Shown: positions 18,313 to 27,600 of the stretch, piece after piece
How the letters are laid out: each line of letters begins with the position of its first letter
Position numbering within the stretch: the first letter of the stretch is position 1
Source of the DNA: Oceanobacillus luteolus
GTDB lineage: Bacteria > Bacillota > Bacilli > Bacillales > Amphibacillaceae
Direction: 5' to 3'
DNA length: 64,000 nucleotides
NCBI RefSeq assembly: GCF_023715655.1
Contig: NZ_JAMBON010000009.1
Location: forward strand, 1-64,000
Translations under genes and position numbers: made by a program
The notes under the pieces: model-generated
What the model was told of the DNA's origin: nothing
Databases searched by the model: none
Seen by the model: only the letters and a program-made list of their open reading frames with translations

Positions 18313-20047
18313 TCGTTAAAATTTCATCAGCAATCGCCTGCCACTTGGACCGATGCCATTTCACATTTTCTTCACGGTCCGTCATCACTTCAACGATCGA
18401 TAACCCTCTCATTTGATAACTTTCTTCTAGATCCCTCTTTAAATCTTCTTCTGTTTCGGGATTAAAGTAATTAGCACCATACATTTCTGCGGCTTTAGAG
18501 AATTCTAAATTCAATGGCGTACCAAATAATGCTTCAAAGTGTTTTGGATTTTCTGCTTGGGAAAGGAATGAAAATATTCCGCCTCCATTATTATTAATCA
18601 GTAAGATGGTAAGATTAATTCCATAATGTTTCACTGCATGCAAACCATTCATATCATGGAAAAAAGATAAGTCACCAAGTACAAGCGTCACCCTCTCAGC
18701 TGCAGCTCCCGCACCGGCCCCACTAGAGACCATGCCATCAATTCCATTCGCTCCCCGGTTGGCAAGTATAGAAATATTCTTCTCGTCATTTAGGAAAAAA
18801 GTATCCACATCTCTTACCGCCATACTGTTTCCAACATATAATGTACTATTTTCTGGAATAACTTTTTGCAATCCTCGAATAGCTTCTCCTTCGGTAATCC
18901 GTTCCTCAACTCCGGTCAACAGATGGTTTTTCGCTGTTTCATTCATTGCTTGCCATTCCTGCAACCATTCATATGAGAAATTGGGTTTATCCAACTCCAA
19001 TAATCCCTCACAAAAATGTACAGGATCAGCAAATATAAAGTCTGTCACATTACCTGTTGGTTCGCGGTAGCCAGAATGATTTTCCACTATAAACTGTGGT
19101 ACGTTTTTATTTTCTTTAATGAAGAAAAGATATGATTTCGAAACAGGCATCGCACCAAACCGAATAATAAAATCAGGCTTAAACCGTTCACGAATAGCTT
19201 CATTTTTTAGGAGTGCATCATAAGTCTCGATTACATTCCCCTTAGAATGCCTTCCTGTCCGCAATTGGGATAATGGATCAGCCAAAATTGGCAATCGCCA
19301 CTGTTCTGCAAGCTCAGCAACTTTTTCAGGGAAGATTTCATCATCACCTTGTGGCCCACAAACGATTAATCCTTTTTGTTTCCCTTTCAAACGATTGATG
19401 AAAGCCTCCAGCTGGTCAAGGGTCAACTGTTTTTTTCCATCAAGCGGATATCTATATGAGTTCTCGCTATATGCCTTGTGTTCCCATATCCCTTCTAGAG
19501 AAAAATCTAGAGTCAAGGGTTCACGAAATGGGAAGTTAAGATGAACTGGACCTGGATTTCCTTCTTGGGCTATATAAACAGAGCGACTTGCCTTTTGGCG
19601 GACATAACTAAGCATTTCCACAGACGCCTCAGGTATGGCCATTTCCTGAAACCATTTCACATAATTACCGAATAAATGCAACTGATCAATCGCTTGTGGT
19701 GCGCCAACATCCCTTAATTCATGGGGACGATCAGCTGTTAACAAGATTAATGGCACCCTACTATAATGAGCCTCAACAACTGCAGGAAAATAATTAGCCA
19801 CCGCAGTTCCCGAGGTGCAGACTAAAGCAACCGCTGACTTCGTTTGTTTCGCTAAACCAAGTGCAAAAAAAGCAGCCGAGCGCTCATCAATGATGACCCA
19901 CTCTCTAATTCCCTCATGTTCGGAAAAAGCCAAAGCAAGCGGTGTCGAGCGTGATCCAGGAGAAATAATAACGTGTTCAACTCCATTATTAATTAATTCA
20001 TCGACAAAGTTAGCGGTGTATCTAGTTAAAATTTCTGTATGATCCAT
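18302..20047 (-). CDS. menD: SEPHCHC synthase (MenD)
   Basis: A thiamine diphosphate-dependent enzyme that condenses isochorismate with 2-oxoglutarate. The 581-residue length is normal. The N-terminal pyrimidine-binding domain shows HVIISPGSRSTPLALAF and the catalytic Glu region. The C-terminal ThDP motif GDLSFFHDMNGLH ... NNNGGGIFSFL lies around residues 457-490. The ribosome binding site AGGAGG overlaps the end of menF, and the stop overlaps menH, so these genes are tightly coupled. Confidence 0.97.
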   Translation of the reverse strand: MDHTEILTRYTANFVDELINNGVEHVIISPGSRSTPLALAFSEHEGIREWVIIDERSAAFFALGLAKQTKSAVALVCTSGTAVANYFPAVVEAHYSRVPLILLTADRPHELRDVGAPQAIDQLHLFGNYVKWFQEMAIPEASVEMLSYVRQKASRSVYIAQEGNPGPVHLNFPFREPLTLDFSLEGIWEHKAYSENSYRYPLDGKKQLTLDQLEAFINRLKGKQKGLIVCGPQGDDEIFPEKVAELAEQWRLPILADPLSQLRTGRHSKGNVIETYDALLKNEAIRERFKPDFIIRFGAMPVSKSYLFFIKENKNVPQFIVENHSGYREPTGNVTDFIFADPVHFCEGLLELDKPNFSYEWLQEWQAMNETAKNHLLTGVEERITEGEAIRGLQKVIPENSTLYVGNSMAVRDVDTFFLNDEKNISILANRGANGIDGMVSSGAGAGAAAERVTLVLGDLSFFHDMNGLHAVKHYGINLTILLINNNGGGIFSFLSQAENPKHFEALFGTPLNLEFSKAAEMYGANYFNPETEEDLKRDLEESYQMRGLSIVEVMTDREENVKWHRSKWQAIADEILTNEG

Positions 20048-20052
20048 TCACG

Positions 20053-21441
20053 TTATCCTCCTAATACGTTTAACATTGGCAGCATCTTAATCCTAGTTTC
20101 TTCAAATTCCATTTCAGGGTCAGAATCCGCCAGGACACCGCAACCAGCAAATAATGAGGCTGAATCACCTTGGATCAAGCCTGACCGTATAGCAACTGCA
20201 AACTCCCCATTATCATTACTATCCACCCAGCCGATCGGTGCACCATACCAGCCGCGGTCTAACAGTTCATGTTCTCTAATAAATGCAAGCGACTCTTCTG
20301 TCGGAGTACCTCCTAATGCTGGAGTCGGGTGTAGATTTTTCACCACGTCAAAAATAGAGAATCCTTTACTTAAGACTCCGGTAACTGGTGTGTATAAATG
20401 CTGTAAATTCTTTAAAGGATGCAGAACTGGTTCTTTTGGCATTTCAACATCTGTACATGTCTTCAGTAACGCATCTTTAATCATTTTTACTACAAATTCA
20501 TGTTCTTCTCGATTCTTCTTATCATGAAGTAACTCATACCCGATTTGCTTATCCTCTTCTTCCGTCTTTCCTCTAGGGGCTGTTCCGGCAAGACAAGTGG
20601 ACAATAAATTGTTTTTCTCCAGCTTAACTAGCCTTTCCGGCGTTGCACCAATAAAGCAATCCCCTCCACTTTCAAATGCAAATATATAACTGTTCGATTG
20701 GGTATCATTTAGTTTTTTCAGTACTTGTGGAATATTCACCTCTTGATTAAAGCGAAGGCGCAACTCTCGAGCAAGTACAATTTTCTCCACTTTTTTCTTT
20801 TTCATTACTTCTGTAGCATCATCTACAGTTTGCTTCCACTTTATAGGTTCGATTTCTTCCTTTTGGATAATTTCAATATGTTCAGGAGTGAAGCTTTCAG
20901 AAAAAAAGAACGCCTTTTCCTGTTCATAAATTTTATCAGCAATATCAGCTGGGCAGTCCTCTTTATGAATAAATATATTTATCGTGAAAAAGTAATCAGA
21001 CATAAATTCTGTCACCATCATTTCAGGTATATAGAATTGGCTTGTCTTAAACTTTTTCCATAGCTCTGTTTTTGGTTTCAATGGATCGAATTCCATTCCA
21101 CCAAAAGCAACAACTCCAGTTGCAGGAATGGATGAATATTCATTTTCAATCCACGCTTCATTTAAAATTTGTTTCCATACTGTTTCCGTCTGGTGGTATC
21201 GGTCTTTTTCAGCCTCTATCGTTATCGTTGCACCAACACCAGTTATAGTGAGTGTGCGTTCGGCATTCATCCAATAGAAGCGATCTTTGCCAAAGCGCTT
21301 AGCCCCCTCAAAAACCTGAAGAGGGGTTTTCTTATTAATTCTCTTCGTTATACTGAAAAGCTTTACTGACTCATCGGAACGGATGGATTTGATTGCCGCA
21401 TCAATTTGTCCTTCAAGCTTTTTCATTTTTATATCAATCAT
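20053..21441 (-). CDS. menF: isochorismate synthase
   Basis: Converts chorismate to isochorismate, the entry to menaquinone synthesis. The 462-residue protein has the chorismate-binding domain signatures KIVLARELRLRF, the FIGATPERLVKLE block, TCLAGTAPRGKTEEED, and LHPTPALGGTPTEESLAFI with the general acid/base residues. The frame opens at 21471, but CGGAGG is spaced eight bases from ATG at 21439-21441 (MIDIKMKKLEGQ). First gene of the menFDHBE operon; menC is not in this window. Confidence 0.95.
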   Translation of the reverse strand: MIDIKMKKLEGQIDAAIKSIRSDESVKLFSITKRINKKTPLQVFEGAKRFGKDRFYWMNAERTLTITGVGATITIEAEKDRYHQTETVWKQILNEAWIENEYSSIPATGVVAFGGMEFDPLKPKTELWKKFKTSQFYIPEMMVTEFMSDYFFTINIFIHKEDCPADIADKIYEQEKAFFFSESFTPEHIEIIQKEEIEPIKWKQTVDDATEVMKKKKVEKIVLARELRLRFNQEVNIPQVLKKLNDTQSNSYIFAFESGGDCFIGATPERLVKLEKNNLLSTCLAGTAPRGKTEEEDKQIGYELLHDKKNREEHEFVVKMIKDALLKTCTDVEMPKEPVLHPLKNLQHLYTPVTGVLSKGFSIFDVVKNLHPTPALGGTPTEESLAFIREHELLDRGWYGAPIGWVDSNDNGEFAVAIRSGLIQGDSASLFAGCGVLADSDPEMEFEETRIKMLPMLNVLGG

Positions 21442-21542
21442 AATTAGACCTCCGATAATTACCACGTTCATAGGCTAAAATGCTCTTCTTATTTAAGTAA
21501 GCAGTTGGGCTCGAGCCACAGTGTACTTTAGCCGGCGTGGCT

Positions 21543-21578
21543 ATTTTAGTATGTGACAGTTAGTCACAACACTAAAAT
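21543..21578. promoter_or_regulatory. large palindrome upstream of the men operon
   Basis: An inverted repeat with arms ATTTTAGT-a-TGTGAC (21543-21557) and GTCACA-ac-ACTAAAAT (21563-21578) separated by AGTTA. It lacks a T run, so it does not look like a terminator. On the minus strand the outer arm supplies a TAAAAT -10-like sequence, so the palindrome could be an operator overlapping the menF promoter. The binding protein is unknown. Confidence 0.5.
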
Positions 21579-21785
21579 CTCTTTCCTTCACTAGTAAAAA
21601 ACATCCATTTCCATTTTATGCTCTTTTCTTCACTTTCTCAAGGAAAGGCCCGTTTTTTGACAAATTATAACGAACATGTTTAACAATTAATGTGGGAAAA
21701 ATATAATGAAACATTATTTGTGATGGAATTGTATGCCCAAAGAACCGTTTGCAGACATTGCAAGAATCCACTGAATCAAAACAAA

Positions 21786-21814
21786 TTGACATAATGTGCA
21801 TATTTTCCTAAAAT
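21786..21814 (+). promoter_or_regulatory. menA promoter
   Basis: TTGACA (21786-21791), a 17-bp spacer and TAAAAT (21809-21814), about 30 bp upstream of the menA start codon. Confidence 0.85.
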
Positions 21815-21844
21815 TAATTGGATAGAGTCTTAGGGGGAAGTCTA

Positions 21845-22780
21845 ATGCAAACTGCTAAAAAAAATGAAATCAGAGAAGCACTGAATGAAAAATCAGGCTT
21901 TGATGTTTGGTGGCGTTTAATGCGACCGCATACACTCACTGCATCTTTTATACCCGTTTTTGTCGGAACGATGCTTGCCTATCATGATGGAATTATCAAT
22001 TGGCTGCTATTTACCGCAATGCTGGTTGCTTCTGTTTTAATTCAAGCTGCAACTAATATGTTCAATGAGTATTATGATTACGTACTTGGTCTCGACACCG
22101 AGGAATCTGTAGGTATCGGAGGAACGATTGTCCGAGATGGGGTGAACCCAAAAACAATCCGGAATTTAGCCTTTGCTTTTTATGGAATAGCCGTTATTCT
22201 CGGTGTTTATATTTGTCTTGCATCAAGCTGGTGGATTGCTGTTATTGGTTTAGTATGTATGCTAATCGGTTACTTATATACTGGAGGGCCAATACCAATT
22301 TCTTACACTCCATTCGGCGAATTGTTTTCCGGTGTTCTAATGGGTAGTGTCATTATCGGCATTACGTACTATATTCAGACTCTTACACTCACGGCTGAAG
22401 TTATTTGGATATCAATTCCTATCACTATTTTAATCGGAAGCCTGAACTTATCCAATAATATCCGTGATCGTGATGGCGATAAAATCGGCGGAAGAAAAAC
22501 AATAGCAGTATTAATCGGAAGAGAAAAAGCAATAACATTACTTGCTGTTTTATTCTTTGTTGCTTATGGATGGACACTTGGCCTAATAATTTTTAACCTC
22601 TTGCCGATTTGGTCATTGCTCACATTTCTTAGTGCACCGAAAGCTATTTTCGTCATAAAGAACTTCCGTGGGAAAACAGAACCGTTAGAGATGATGCCAG
22701 CGATGGCAGCAACCGGAAAGACGAATACAATTTATGGACTATTACTTGGAATTTCTTTAGTACTTGCTGTATTCTTCTAA
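21845..22780 (+). CDS. menA: 1,4-dihydroxy-2-naphthoate polyprenyltransferase
   Basis: An integral membrane UbiA-family prenyltransferase that attaches the isoprenoid tail to DHNA to give demethylmenaquinone. The 311 residues contain about eight to nine hydrophobic segments and both Asp-rich motifs: ATNMFNEYYDYVLGLDTEE (first, near residue 75) and NNIRDRDGDKIGGRKT (second, near residue 210). The start at 21845 follows GGGGGAAG; an upstream in-frame start at 21818 has no site. It is divergent from menFDHBE and followed by yteA, as in B. subtilis. Confidence 0.95.
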   Translation: MQTAKKNEIREALNEKSGFDVWWRLMRPHTLTASFIPVFVGTMLAYHDGIINWLLFTAMLVASVLIQAATNMFNEYYDYVLGLDTEESVGIGGTIVRDGVNPKTIRNLAFAFYGIAVILGVYICLASSWWIAVIGLVCMLIGYLYTGGPIPISYTPFGELFSGVLMGSVIIGITYYIQTLTLTAEVIWISIPITILIGSLNLSNNIRDRDGDKIGGRKTIAVLIGREKAITLLAVLFFVAYGWTLGLIIFNLLPIWSLLTFLSAPKAIFVIKNFRGKTEPLEMMPAMAATGKTNTIYGLLLGISLVLAVFF

Positions 22781-22861
22781 ACCTTTTTATAAACATGTGC
22801 TGCGCTACATTTCTCTTTCCTCTCTCATGGATTGTAAGATGACCTAAAAGGAGCGATTTGG

Positions 22862-23218
22862 ATGCAGACATATTTATCTGATGAAAAACTGGAATATTTT
22901 AAAGAAAAACTACTGCAATTAAAAACCGAAACAGAACAACTTTTAAATACAAGTAAAAATGAATCGCCAAATGAAGCAACTCAAGAACTTGCAGATTACG
23001 GTAACCATCCGGCAGATATCGGGACGGAGCAATTTGAACAAGAACGTGATGCCGGTTTGGATATGGTTCATCGTGAAAAACTAATGGAAATAGAAGATGC
23101 ATTGGAACGAATTGAAAAGAAGACCTATGGCATCAGTGAAAAATCACAAAAACCAATACCAGAAGAAAGACTGGAAGCAATGCCAACTGCTCGATTTCTT
23201 GTCGATGAAGAACAATAA
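22862..23218 (+). CDS. yteA: YteA-type DksA/TraR-like protein, short form without zinc cysteines
   Basis: Encodes 118 residues. The long N-terminal helical hairpin (YLSDEKLEYFKEKLLQLKTETEQLL, then DYGNHPADIGTEQFEQERD and IEDALERIEKKTYGI) is the YteA pattern. The C-terminal zinc-finger region is degenerate: KTYGISEKSQKPIPEERLEAMPTARFLV has serine where the first CxxC normally starts, and there is no cysteine anywhere in the protein. The B. subtilis homologue is about twice as long. It probably lost zinc binding; whether it still acts on RNA polymerase or in sporulation is unknown. It lies downstream of menA, as in other bacilli. Confidence 0.82.
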   Translation: MQTYLSDEKLEYFKEKLLQLKTETEQLLNTSKNESPNEATQELADYGNHPADIGTEQFEQERDAGLDMVHREKLMEIEDALERIEKKTYGISEKSQKPIPEERLEAMPTARFLVDEEQ

Positions 23219-23229
23219 TTAAAAAACAC

Positions 23230-23272
23230 AAAACAGGGAGCATCTCATACTTAGGATGCTCCCTGTTATTTT
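23230..23272. terminator. bidirectional terminator between yteA and ribU
   Basis: AACAGGGAGCATC ... GGATGCTCCCTGTT stem with T-rich sequence on both outer sides, between convergent genes. Confidence 0.88.
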
Positions 23273-23862
23273 TATGCAAGAGTCGATTGCTTTTGCTCTA
23301 TCCATGCACGCATTTTTATAAATACTGGTACGAATAACAGTCCAACAATAATCCCTTTCAAAATATTAAATGGAAGTATCCCAGCTAGGACTGCGCCCCA
23401 TTTCACGGATTGGGTCATATCTTCCCATCCCATAAACCAAGCATAAGCCGGTAGGATGACAAAATAATTTAAAACGGACATTCCAATTGCCATCACAATC
23501 GTTCCTGTTACCAAACCGGAAACAATCGATTTCACACCTTTATGGTATTTGTGGTAAATGACGGATACTGGAACAACAAACATGACCCCTGCCAAGAAAT
23601 TCGCTGCTACACCAATAGGATCTCCCGCTCCAGAAACTGCTAAATAGAGCAAATTCTTAATCAGGACGACAGCAGCTCCAGCAAGTGGCGAGAATATAAG
23701 TGATGCCATTAACGCAGGAACATCACTGAAATCAATTTTTAAATACGGTGGCAGGAACGGCAATGGAAAGTTCAAGAAAAATAGAATGAGTGAAATCGTT
23801 CCTAGTAGTGCTAATATAATTAATCTTAGTAAGTTTGAAGATTGCTTATTCGTTTTTTGCAT
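23272..23862 (-). CDS. ribU: riboflavin ECF transporter S component RibU
   Basis: The substrate-binding membrane subunit of the energy-coupling factor riboflavin importer, about 196 residues with five to six hydrophobic segments. The family motif LKIDFSDVPALMASLIFSPLAG occurs near residue 47. The shared EcfAA'T module is not in the window and must be encoded elsewhere. The frame opens at 23880, but AAGGAGG fits the ATG at 23860-23862. An FMN riboswitch with a downstream terminator precedes it, which supports riboflavin as substrate. Confidence 0.95.
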   Translation of the reverse strand: MQKTNKQSSNLLRLIILALLGTISLILFFLNFPLPFLPPYLKIDFSDVPALMASLIFSPLAGAAVVLIKNLLYLAVSGAGDPIGVAANFLAGVMFVVPVSVIYHKYHKGVKSIVSGLVTGTIVMAIGMSVLNYFVILPAYAWFMGWEDMTQSVKWGAVLAGILPFNILKGIIVGLLFVPVFIKMRAWIEQKQSTLA

Positions 23863-23955
23863 CTTCTTCTCCTCCTTCATCTTTTGCTAATCGATTCTAA
23901 CTCGTGATGAAGGATTGCCTTGCCTCGTGCATCCTTTGACTTTAGAGAAAAAGTA

Positions 23956-23987
23956 AAAAATCCTATAGCCTAGTGGGGCTATAGGAT
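23956..23987 (-). terminator. FMN riboswitch terminator
   Basis: Minus-strand AAATCCTATAGCC ... GGCTATAGGATTT followed by TTTA, between the FMN aptamer and ribU. Confidence 0.9.
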
Positions 23988-24042
23988 TTGAGTATGCAAA
24001 GGTAAATAAAGGTACACAAAAATCGCACCTAAATTGGCTTGA

Positions 24043-24179
24043 CATCTTCTCCCATCCAGACTTTAACTGTCGGTCCTGGAATCACACCAGGTCAACCATA
24101 ACATTCCATTATGGTTCGCGGACTTAAGAGTATTCACCCTTTACCGCCGGTCGGGAATTGCACCCTGCCCCGAAGATTA
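24043..24179 (-). promoter_or_regulatory. FMN riboswitch (RFN element)
   Basis: On the minus strand the RFN consensus blocks occur in order: TTCGGGGCAGGGTG, ATTCCCGACCGGCGGT, AAGTCCGCGA, a variable hairpin, GGTGTGATTCCAGGACCGAC, and AGTCTGGATGGGAGAAG. High FMN should favour the terminator at 23956-23987 and reduce ribU expression. Confidence 0.98.
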
Positions 24180-24206
24180 GAATCGATTATTTAATTACTA
24201 AAGATA

Positions 24207-24234
24207 AGTATACTACATTTTCTATATTTTGCAA
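24207..24234 (-). promoter_or_regulatory. ribU promoter
   Basis: Minus-strand TTGCAA (24229-24234), a 16-bp spacer and TATACT (24207-24212), placing the start just ahead of the FMN aptamer. Confidence 0.78.
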
Positions 24235-24310
24235 GGGAGCTACTATAAATTTTTTATGATATTTTCAGTATTTATTGTATTTTTTAAAAGGTTATAATAA
24301 AGATGGTATT

Positions 24311-24613
24311 ATGATGTGGTTCCAAGTCATTCAATTGCTTTTCATTTCGAGAGGTCTATTCATAACTGGAATACATGTTTATTAAAAACTTATGGAGTGG
24401 ACGGATATAACCGAATGCTTATTTATAGACAAAATTGCAGGTTGGTTTTTCGGCATTCTCATTACCGCTGGATTCTTTTACACGAAAGTGCCAATCGGTA
24501 AACATTTCGCATCACAGCAGTTAAAGAAAAGACAGGATCAATGGAGGATTATAATACAAGCGAGACCCTCAAATAAACATAGCTCATATAATATTATTCA
24601 AAAGCCTTCATAA
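24311..24613 (+). pseudogene. possible small membrane-protein gene interrupted by an in-frame stop
   Basis: Reading from ATG 24311 gives MMWFQVIQLLFISRGLFITGIHVY, then TAA at 24383-24385. The same frame continues without a shift as KLMEWTDITECLFIDKIAGW, then a hydrophobic FFGILITAGFFY segment and a basic tail to a stop at 24611-24613. The hydrophobic-then-basic pattern across the stop looks like one small membrane protein broken by a nonsense mutation. There is no good ribosome binding site at either start. It could also be chance or two tiny genes. It fills the gap between the ribU regulatory region and bpr. Confidence 0.3.
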
Positions 24614-24656
24614 TACACAAATAGTGATGTCATTTTTCTATATTGATAAAAAGAAA

Positions 24657-24690
24657 AAGATGCGGCTCAGTTTGCCGCATCTTTATTTTT
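24657..24690 (-). terminator. bpr terminator
   Basis: AAAGATGCGGC ... GCCGCATCTTT stem just beyond the bpr stop codon. On the minus strand it is followed by TTCTTTTT. Confidence 0.85.
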
Positions 24691-24695
24691 TTGTT

Positions 24696-27600
24696 TTATT
24701 CCACATTAATGAACAGTTTGCCCTCCGCCTGTTCTCTAGCTTCGTTACCGTAATCATCAACCACTTTCACTTCGATGACCGCTCCTTCAGCAACAACACT
24801 GCTTGTTGCTGTCCAGTAACCAACATAATGACCTTCAGATGTTTCCATCATCGGTAATTCTGTCGGATTGGACTGTACATTCGTCAATGGCATGTGGATA
24901 ACGAATGTTGCATCAAGTCCTGGTTCACTGTCGAATTCAAACTTTACAGTTTGTCCAGCATTTAAGGTAACATCTTCTTCAGGCGTTAAATTCTCAATCT
25001 CAGGTGCTGTAAAATCAACATCGATGCTAACTGAGTCAGCTGTTGTATTACCAGCCAGGTCAGCGGCAACTACTTCGATCTCATTTGTTCCTTCGTCTAG
25101 AAGAATGCGCAGTGAATAGTTGCCATCATCTACACGTGCACGCTCTCCATTTACTTCTACATAATCCAGATTAGCATCTGCTACCGTACCTTCTACCGTC
25201 ACCGTTTCATTTTTTGATTTCATTCCATCTTCTGGACTATCAATCGTAAGTTCTGGTGCTTCCGTATCTGATACGATTGTTACCGATTCAGATTCCATAA
25301 TTTCTCTTCCATCAAGTAATGTGACTGCAACTAATTCATTATCACCTTCAGAAAGATCAACCGGAATGTTAAAAGTACCTTCATTGCCGACTTCTACAGT
25401 ATCCACTTCTTCCCCGTTATTCAACAGTTTGACGGAAGTAGTCGGCGACGCTGTACCCTCAACGTTTAATTGAGTCTCATTCGTAATGAATCCCTCTTCA
25501 GGAGAAGTGATGACCGGCCCCTCCACTTCATAACTTACACGGGCACGAATCATGTAATTACCTTCGCTGGCAGGCGATGCTGACCAAGCACCTCCTACAT
25601 ATTGGAAGCTTCTTTCTGCATATGGTCCATTCTCATCTGTAGCTAATCCTGGTGTATTTGGATTAGGATCTGTTTGAATGTACACCATGTAGAAGTCACC
25701 GTCTACTTGAATTGCATGTTCACTCAAATCAACAACCGTCCATTCATCCAAGCTACGTGTTGCTTCTGCTTCAAACGGACCGGCAATACGCTCTCCAGGC
25801 GCCCCATTCGGACCAGTAGCATCCCAAACTTCTACAGCGAAATCAACGCCGCCTGGGTTTGGCCAGTCAGTTCCATGGAATTGGAAGACTCCATCCGTCA
25901 CAATTGCTGTGTCACGACCTTCTTCCAAGGACATTCGTACAGCCCAACCGTTACCCGCATCATAGAATGCTCGTACATTTTCTGGCGTTCCATCATCATA
26001 GCCAATTTCTCCACCCGGAACAGTGTAGAACGGCTCAAGTTCGATATCGATTGTTCCATCACTTGTGAAGTCCACTTCCACTTCTTTCGCATGGTAACCA
26101 CGTGCAAGAACTTTTACGGTGTAAACTCCTTCATAAGCAGTGATGCTGAAACTACCTTCTTCATTCGTAGAAGCAGGTTGGACGTTTGCATCCTCAACAA
26201 GGAGTAATGTTGCATCCGTAATAGCTTCTCCGGTTACTTCATCCGTTACATTACCTGTTACAGTATATTGATCTTGTTCTTGTAGTGTAAAACTAGCCGT
26301 TACTGATTCGTCGGCTTCAATCGTAACTGACTGTTCCGCAGAATGAAAACCATAGGAATCAGCAACAATCGTAAATTCACCTGCTGCATGGAGAAGTGAG
26401 TACGTTCCGTCAGCTGGATTCGTCTTCACTGATCTTCCACTTTCCACAACGCTAACCGTAGCTCCGACAGGTAAACCTGCAGGTGCAACTGATTCTTCCT
26501 TCGCTGCATCCTTTTCTACTGAAGGAGCTGGTACGATTTTGTCTGGATCAACAGAGCCACTCTTCATTCCAATGCTATCAAAATCTGGAGTTAATCCTTT
26601 TTGAGAATTCAGCCCTAAACTTGGCGCTTTACTTGAACTGCTTCTTGAGGTTTCTGATAAACTTACATCATCAATATACCAACCATCACGGACAACACTA
26701 CCGTCCGTAGTTAAGTTAAAGCCGATATATACACGCTCCCCGCTATAGTCGGACAGGTCGATTTCGGCATCTACCCAACCATTGGAGACATTTGTAAACC
26801 GATTCAGTTGCTCCCAATTTTCACCATCTGTTGAAATAAATACGTGACCGAAATCCCAGTTGTTTTCCAAGTTATACCACTGACTGTATTGTAAATATGC
26901 TTCTCCTTCTGGTAAGTCAATTGGCGGCATGACAAGTGTAGCGTTCTCATTACTATTATACGTACCGCTCAGATTCGTAGCATATACATTCTCACCCGAA
27001 ACTGCTGAACCAGGACCAGAAGTTGGTTCTCCGTGTTCCCAACTGCTGTTTTCACCAAATACTGTCCAACCAACAGGGGACCCCTCAAAATCCTCGGAAT
27101 ATCCTACTGTAATTCCCGGTTCTGCCGTTACCGAATAACTATCGGTTGTTACGGTGTTATTTCCGAAGTCGTTAATATCAAAGTGATAATCAAACGTACC
27201 TTCTTGTATATCCTCACCCGGAACTGTTACAACATACTCACCACTTCGATGATCTCCGGATAACCGGTTTGCTTCTACCCGATTTTCACCATAAACCACT
27301 TCTACAGATGTGATGCTGATGTTATCCTCTACCGAGAGGACAAGTTCCAAATCCATTCCTGCATAGGTACCCTCTGGAGCTTCATGACTATAAGTCGGTG
27401 CTTCCGTATCTTCACCTTCTTTTGTAACTGCTCCTTCAAGGACTCCTAAACCTGATACAACTGAAGAGACTGCATCATAAGCATTTACTAATCCATACCC
27501 AAATCCATTGTTCGGTGATTCAGGGTAAGTTCCATTCGTTAATGGAGTCGCTGTATTCATCAAAATTTCTTCCATCTCATCTACAGTAAGATTCGCATTC

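Noticed and set aside
20039-20527. 162-codon open frame on the plus strand opposite menF
   Set aside because: Fully antisense to a well-conserved isochorismate synthase, with no ribosome binding site and a Ser/Pro-rich low-information translation; a shadow frame.
25674-26207. 177-codon open frame opposite bpr
   Set aside because: Antisense to the beta-rich C-terminal domains of bacillopeptidase F; Cys- and His-rich translation without a family, and no start signal.
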